Positions 61,432-64,000 of a DNA stretch of 64,000 nt are shown piece after piece. Under the pieces are notes generated by a model that worked only from the letters and a program-made list of their open reading frames with translations, made no database searches and was not told the DNA's origin. Position 1 is the first letter of the stretch. The number at the start of each line of letters is the position of its first letter. Made by a program: the position numbers and the translations under genes. Origin of the DNA: SZUA-584 sp041656035 (GTDB taxonomy: Bacteria > Bacillota > Clostridia > Christensenellales > SZUA-584); assembly GCA_964586785.1 (NCBI GenBank), contig CAZPHS010000002.1, positions 62,001 to 126,000 on the forward strand, written 5' to 3'.

Positions 61432-62367
61432 TCACCCCTTTACCGCGCCAAGCATAATACCTTTTACGAAATACCGCTGCATAAACGGATAAATCAACAT
61501 AATTGGGATAATCGTAGCCATCGAAATCGTATATTTTACAACTTTCGCGTTCAGCGCGTTCTCCAGCACCATAGCCGTGCCTGCGCCGCCGCCCATGACC
61601 GCCTTAAGGTCGGACGATTTTTGAAGGTAAACATACAAACGATGCTGCAGCGTATATAATTCGGGCGCGCCTTTCATCAATATTAACGAGTCCTGAAAAG
61701 AATTCCAGTTTCCTACCGCCCCGAAAATGGCAATTGTCGCAAGTATAGGCTTTGAAAGCGGCCATATTATCTTGCGGAAAATTACTAACGTCGTAGCGCC
61801 GTCTATTATAGCGCTCTCCTCCAACTCCTTAGGGATAGACTCAATATACGTTTTGACAAGAATGATATTAAAGGGCGCGATAATTGCCGGGATAATATAC
61901 GCCAAATAGCTGTTTGTTAATCCAAGCATCATCATATTTAAATACCATGGAATTAATCCGGCGTTAAAGTACATAGTTATAACAATTGCGCGATACCAGA
62001 AGCTTCGATGCCAAAGCGCCCTTTTTGTAACAAGATAACCCGCAAGGCCGCTCGCTATAACCATCAGTCCCGTCCCAAGAATTGTTCTTGTAACCGTTAC
62101 AAGAAAGGCATTGGCGAGATCGTTTACATCTTTTAGCGCAATATAATTTGAAATATTAATGCCTATGGGGAAAATTGTAACCGCGCCTCTTGACACAAGC
62201 TCATTATCAGAAATCGTATTTATGAACAGATAATAAAAAGGAAAAATGCAAAGCAGCGTAAAAACCACAAACGCCGTAACGTTCATGACATCAAATATCG
62301 CGTTCCCCGCACCCCGTTGTTGTTTAAGCCGACGCTTTTTTGGCGCTTTCGCAACTGACTTTCTCAT
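61432..62367 (-). CDS. Carbohydrate ABC transporter permease, LplC/MalG type
   Basis: A six-helix permease of 311 residues. The EAA loop that docks the ATPase is ELEESAIIDGATTLVIFRKI. The C-terminus KGIMLGAVKG is typical of the LplC group. I start at ATG 62367, six bases after a perfect AGGAGG; the earlier in-frame start at 62397 would overlap the upstream gene. It lies ten bases behind the LplB-type gene. No ABC ATPase is encoded in the operon, as is usual for this group, which shares an MsmX/MsmK-type ATPase encoded elsewhere. Confidence 0.93.
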   Translation of the reverse strand: MRKSVAKAPKKRRLKQQRGAGNAIFDVMNVTAFVVFTLLCIFPFYYLFINTISDNELVSRGAVTIFPIGINISNYIALKDVNDLANAFLVTVTRTILGTGLMVIASGLAGYLVTKRALWHRSFWYRAIVITMYFNAGLIPWYLNMMMLGLTNSYLAYIIPAIIAPFNIILVKTYIESIPKELEESAIIDGATTLVIFRKIIWPLSKPILATIAIFGAVGNWNSFQDSLILMKGAPELYTLQHRLYVYLQKSSDLKAVMGGGAGTAMVLENALNAKVVKYTISMATIIPIMLIYPFMQRYFVKGIMLGAVKG

Positions 62368-62377
62368 CACAAACCTC

Positions 62378-63847
62378 CTAAATAATGCTTTCGCCACGAA
62401 TGATTTTCGAAACTTTATTCACCAAAAACAGGAGCGCAATACTGATTAGTGATTTGGCCATGCCAATAACGGTCGACAGTGGAATTCTGCCGCCATCGAT
62501 ACCTATATTAAAAACATACAGGTCCAAAACTTCAATTACATCCTTGTTGTTCGCGTTCTGAAACACCAGATACTGCTCCAAACCGTTAGATAAAAAGCCA
62601 GCAACTGTCAGCAGCAGCAGAACCAAATATGTGGGTAAAAGGCTCGGCAGGGTTATGTACCACATTCGCTGGAACCGTCCGGCGCCATCGATTGTCGCGG
62701 CTTCATACAGCTGCGGGTCTATACCTGTAATCGCCGCTATATAAATAATCGCACTCCAGCCAAGCCCCTTCCACATTCCCCAAAGAAGCATCTTTATCCA
62801 GATATTATCCGCGTTCATCAGCCAATTGGTACTCGAAGTAACCCCAAAAAGGGACAATACCGAGTTAAAAAGACCTTCGGAATTGAATATTGCCAGCGCG
62901 ATTGCGTAAATCAATACCCAACTGATAAAGTTCGGAATCGTTGTAAGTGTCTGAACAATCCTTTTGAATCGGGTGCTTCGTATTTCGTTAAGGAACACCG
63001 CAAAAACCATGGGAACCCAGCTTACAAGAATGCCTAAGCCGCTCATCGCAAAAGTGTTTGTTAAAACGCGCGTAACGTCATTAATTGTCGCGCTGTTGGT
63101 AAACAGCATCGAAAACCATTCAAAACCTACAAATTTATCGGCGCTTAACGTCTCGCCTGCCGTATAGTCATAAAAAGCGTAGCGCCACCCCCAAAGCGGA
63201 AGATAGCAAAATACAAAAGTCAGCAGCAAAATCGGCAGCAGCATCAAAAAGAGAGAGTACTTCTCCGGCATCGCCATTTTCTTTTCTACCGCAGCCGGCC
63301 GCTTGAATACAAGTATTATTACGGTAATTACAAAAATCAATATAGCTAGAGCCGCGTACCAATAAAATCCGGAAGGAAAGTTCACCTGCACTCGCTCGGC
63401 GACAGCGGAAAGCTGGGAATAAGACAAATAGATACCTGCAAGTCCCGCAATCATTGTGACAGACCCCGCTAAAGGCAGCCAAATTCCGCGCGACTTCATC
63501 CGGTTGTTGCCCATCGACATGCATGCGCCAATACAGCACGCGATTATTCCTATGATTACCATTGTCGATGCGATGCTTAATAATTCAAACGTTGATCTGT
63601 CGACTACGCCCTGTCTGAACAAAGCGGCAAACCTTGTCGTAAGGTCTGAAAACGAGATACCGGTCGTGAACAATGAAATATTCTTATTGATCCAAAGCGA
63701 AATTCGGCCCGGGTTAAGATCAGCAAAAAACATAAATATAAACGCGCAAAGTGAAAGTACACGAACAGCGCCATATAAAATCAAGGATGATGTCATATGT
63801 ATTTTAGGCGTCTTTGCTTTCTTTAAATTGTTGTTTACCTCTTTCAT
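62378..63847 (-). CDS. Carbohydrate ABC transporter permease, LplB type, with extra N-terminal membrane domain
   Basis: The C-terminal ~300 residues form a standard LplB/MalF-type permease (FLMLLPILLLTFVFCYLPLWGWRYAFYDY opening; EAA loop YEAATIDGAGRFQRMWYITLP). About 190 residues precede it with four additional hydrophobic helices (VRVLSLCAFIFMFFADL; TMVIIGIIACCIGACM; LPLAGSVTMIAGLAGIYL; YWYAALAILIFVITVIILVF). Family members are usually about 300 residues; this is 489. The ATG at 63847 follows AAGGAG by about ten bases; an in-frame start at 63880 is less likely. It is the first gene of the operon, after a terminator-like hairpin. Confidence 0.9.
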   Translation of the reverse strand: MKEVNNNLKKAKTPKIHMTSSLILYGAVRVLSLCAFIFMFFADLNPGRISLWINKNISLFTTGISFSDLTTRFAALFRQGVVDRSTFELLSIASTMVIIGIIACCIGACMSMGNNRMKSRGIWLPLAGSVTMIAGLAGIYLSYSQLSAVAERVQVNFPSGFYWYAALAILIFVITVIILVFKRPAAVEKKMAMPEKYSLFLMLLPILLLTFVFCYLPLWGWRYAFYDYTAGETLSADKFVGFEWFSMLFTNSATINDVTRVLTNTFAMSGLGILVSWVPMVFAVFLNEIRSTRFKRIVQTLTTIPNFISWVLIYAIALAIFNSEGLFNSVLSLFGVTSSTNWLMNADNIWIKMLLWGMWKGLGWSAIIYIAAITGIDPQLYEAATIDGAGRFQRMWYITLPSLLPTYLVLLLLTVAGFLSNGLEQYLVFQNANNKDVIEVLDLYVFNIGIDGGRIPLSTVIGMAKSLISIALLFLVNKVSKIIRGESII

Positions 63848-63916
63848 TTCCGTCTTTCTCCTTCTACTAGTACAGCACAAAGGCCGTAAAAACGGGAAGA
63901 ATACAGTTTAGCGTCA

Positions 63917-63960
63917 AATAAAAAACAGAGGATGCGGTTCCCCATATGGGAAACCGCATC
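63917..63960 (-). terminator. Terminator upstream of the sugar operon
   Basis: A stem of GATGCGGTT / AACCGCATC plus CCC/GGG, with one mismatch and an ATAT loop (63931-63960). On the minus strand it is followed by CTCTGTTTTTTATTT. It would end the transcript of a gene lying right of the window and so mark lplB as the first gene of its operon. Confidence 0.8.
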
Positions 63961-63970
63961 TTATCTTTAA

Positions 63971-64000
63971 TTAGTCATTCTTTTTCTTTTTTCCGGATAT
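63971..64000 (-). CDS. C-terminal end of an unknown minus-strand gene
   Basis: The last bases read, on the minus strand, ISGKKKKND and a TAA stop (63971-63973), ten bases before the terminator stem. A lysine-rich end is common in membrane proteins. Only nine codons are visible and another frame is also open, so the call rests mainly on the terminator behind it. Confidence 0.35.
   Translation of the reverse strand: MSGKKKKND

Noticed and set aside
1..64000. CRISPR arrays, tRNA or rRNA genes, prophage or intact insertion sequences
   Set aside because: I looked for regular spaced repeats, cloverleaf-like intergenic sequences and transposase or integrase motifs and saw none. Short tRNA-like sequences could still be missed by eye.

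Overview
The window looks like a chromosome segment of an anaerobic low/medium-GC Firmicute of the class Clostridia. Supporting signs are a DnaD/DnaI-type helicase-loading pair, a class B-like sortase, PurR of the Bacillus type, a YerC-type TrpR-like regulator, LplB/LplC-type sugar permeases with a YesL-type partner, AraM, and strong sigma-A-like promoters (TTGACA-N17-TATAAT). I cannot name a family or genus. I saw no rRNA, tRNA, CRISPR array, intact transposon or phage gene.

Region 1 (1-43 kb) is mostly housekeeping. It holds rpoB-rpoC on the minus strand, with a small CxxC membrane protein directly behind rpoC that runs off the left edge. Next come a conserved short protein, cobO, walJ-rlmH-parB, an acyltransferase with a zinc-ribbon membrane partner, and murA. 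A sortase with its probable substrate follows, bounded by an exact 23-bp direct repeat. Then come a DnaD protein with a DnaI-like loader, pepF, a sugar isomerase-like protein, a PQQ-type propeller protein, cinA, glmM, a thioredoxin-reductase-like protein, a C-terminal processing protease, and a secreted SH3/peptidoglycan-binding protein. The region ends with yerC-pcrA-ligA, gdhA, an LCP-family protein, murC and purR.

Region 2 (43-64 kb) is a coherent sugar locus. araM, an AraC-type regulator, xylA and xylB lie beside and face a nine-gene minus-strand operon. In transcription order the operon is: LplB-type permease with an extra N-terminal membrane domain, LplC-type permease, lipoprotein solute-binding protein, YesL/DUF624 protein, surface-anchored GH5 endoglucanase, GH31 alpha-xylosidase, GH42 beta-galactosidase, GH29 alpha-L-fucosidase, GH43 beta-xylosidase/arabinofuranosidase. 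Only the GH5 enzyme and the binding protein carry export signals. My reading is a Gram-positive xyloglucan (probably fucogalactoxyloglucan) utilisation locus. GH5 would cut the glucan backbone at the cell surface, the ABC importer would take up branched oligosaccharides, and the cytoplasmic GH29, GH42, GH31 and GH43 would strip fucose, galactose, xylose and arabinose. XylA and XylB would then feed xylose to the pentose phosphate pathway. The transporter ATPase and a beta-glucosidase for the glucose backbone are not in the window.

The least ordinary items are the xyloglucan locus with its modified permease and multi-module GH5; the repeat-bounded sortase/substrate pair, whose sortase lacks the expected catalytic arginine and whose substrate has a PKMG sorting signal; the roughly 160-residue acidic tail on RpoB; a four-repeat DnaD protein; and a secreted peptidoglycan-binding protein with an unassigned C-terminal domain.
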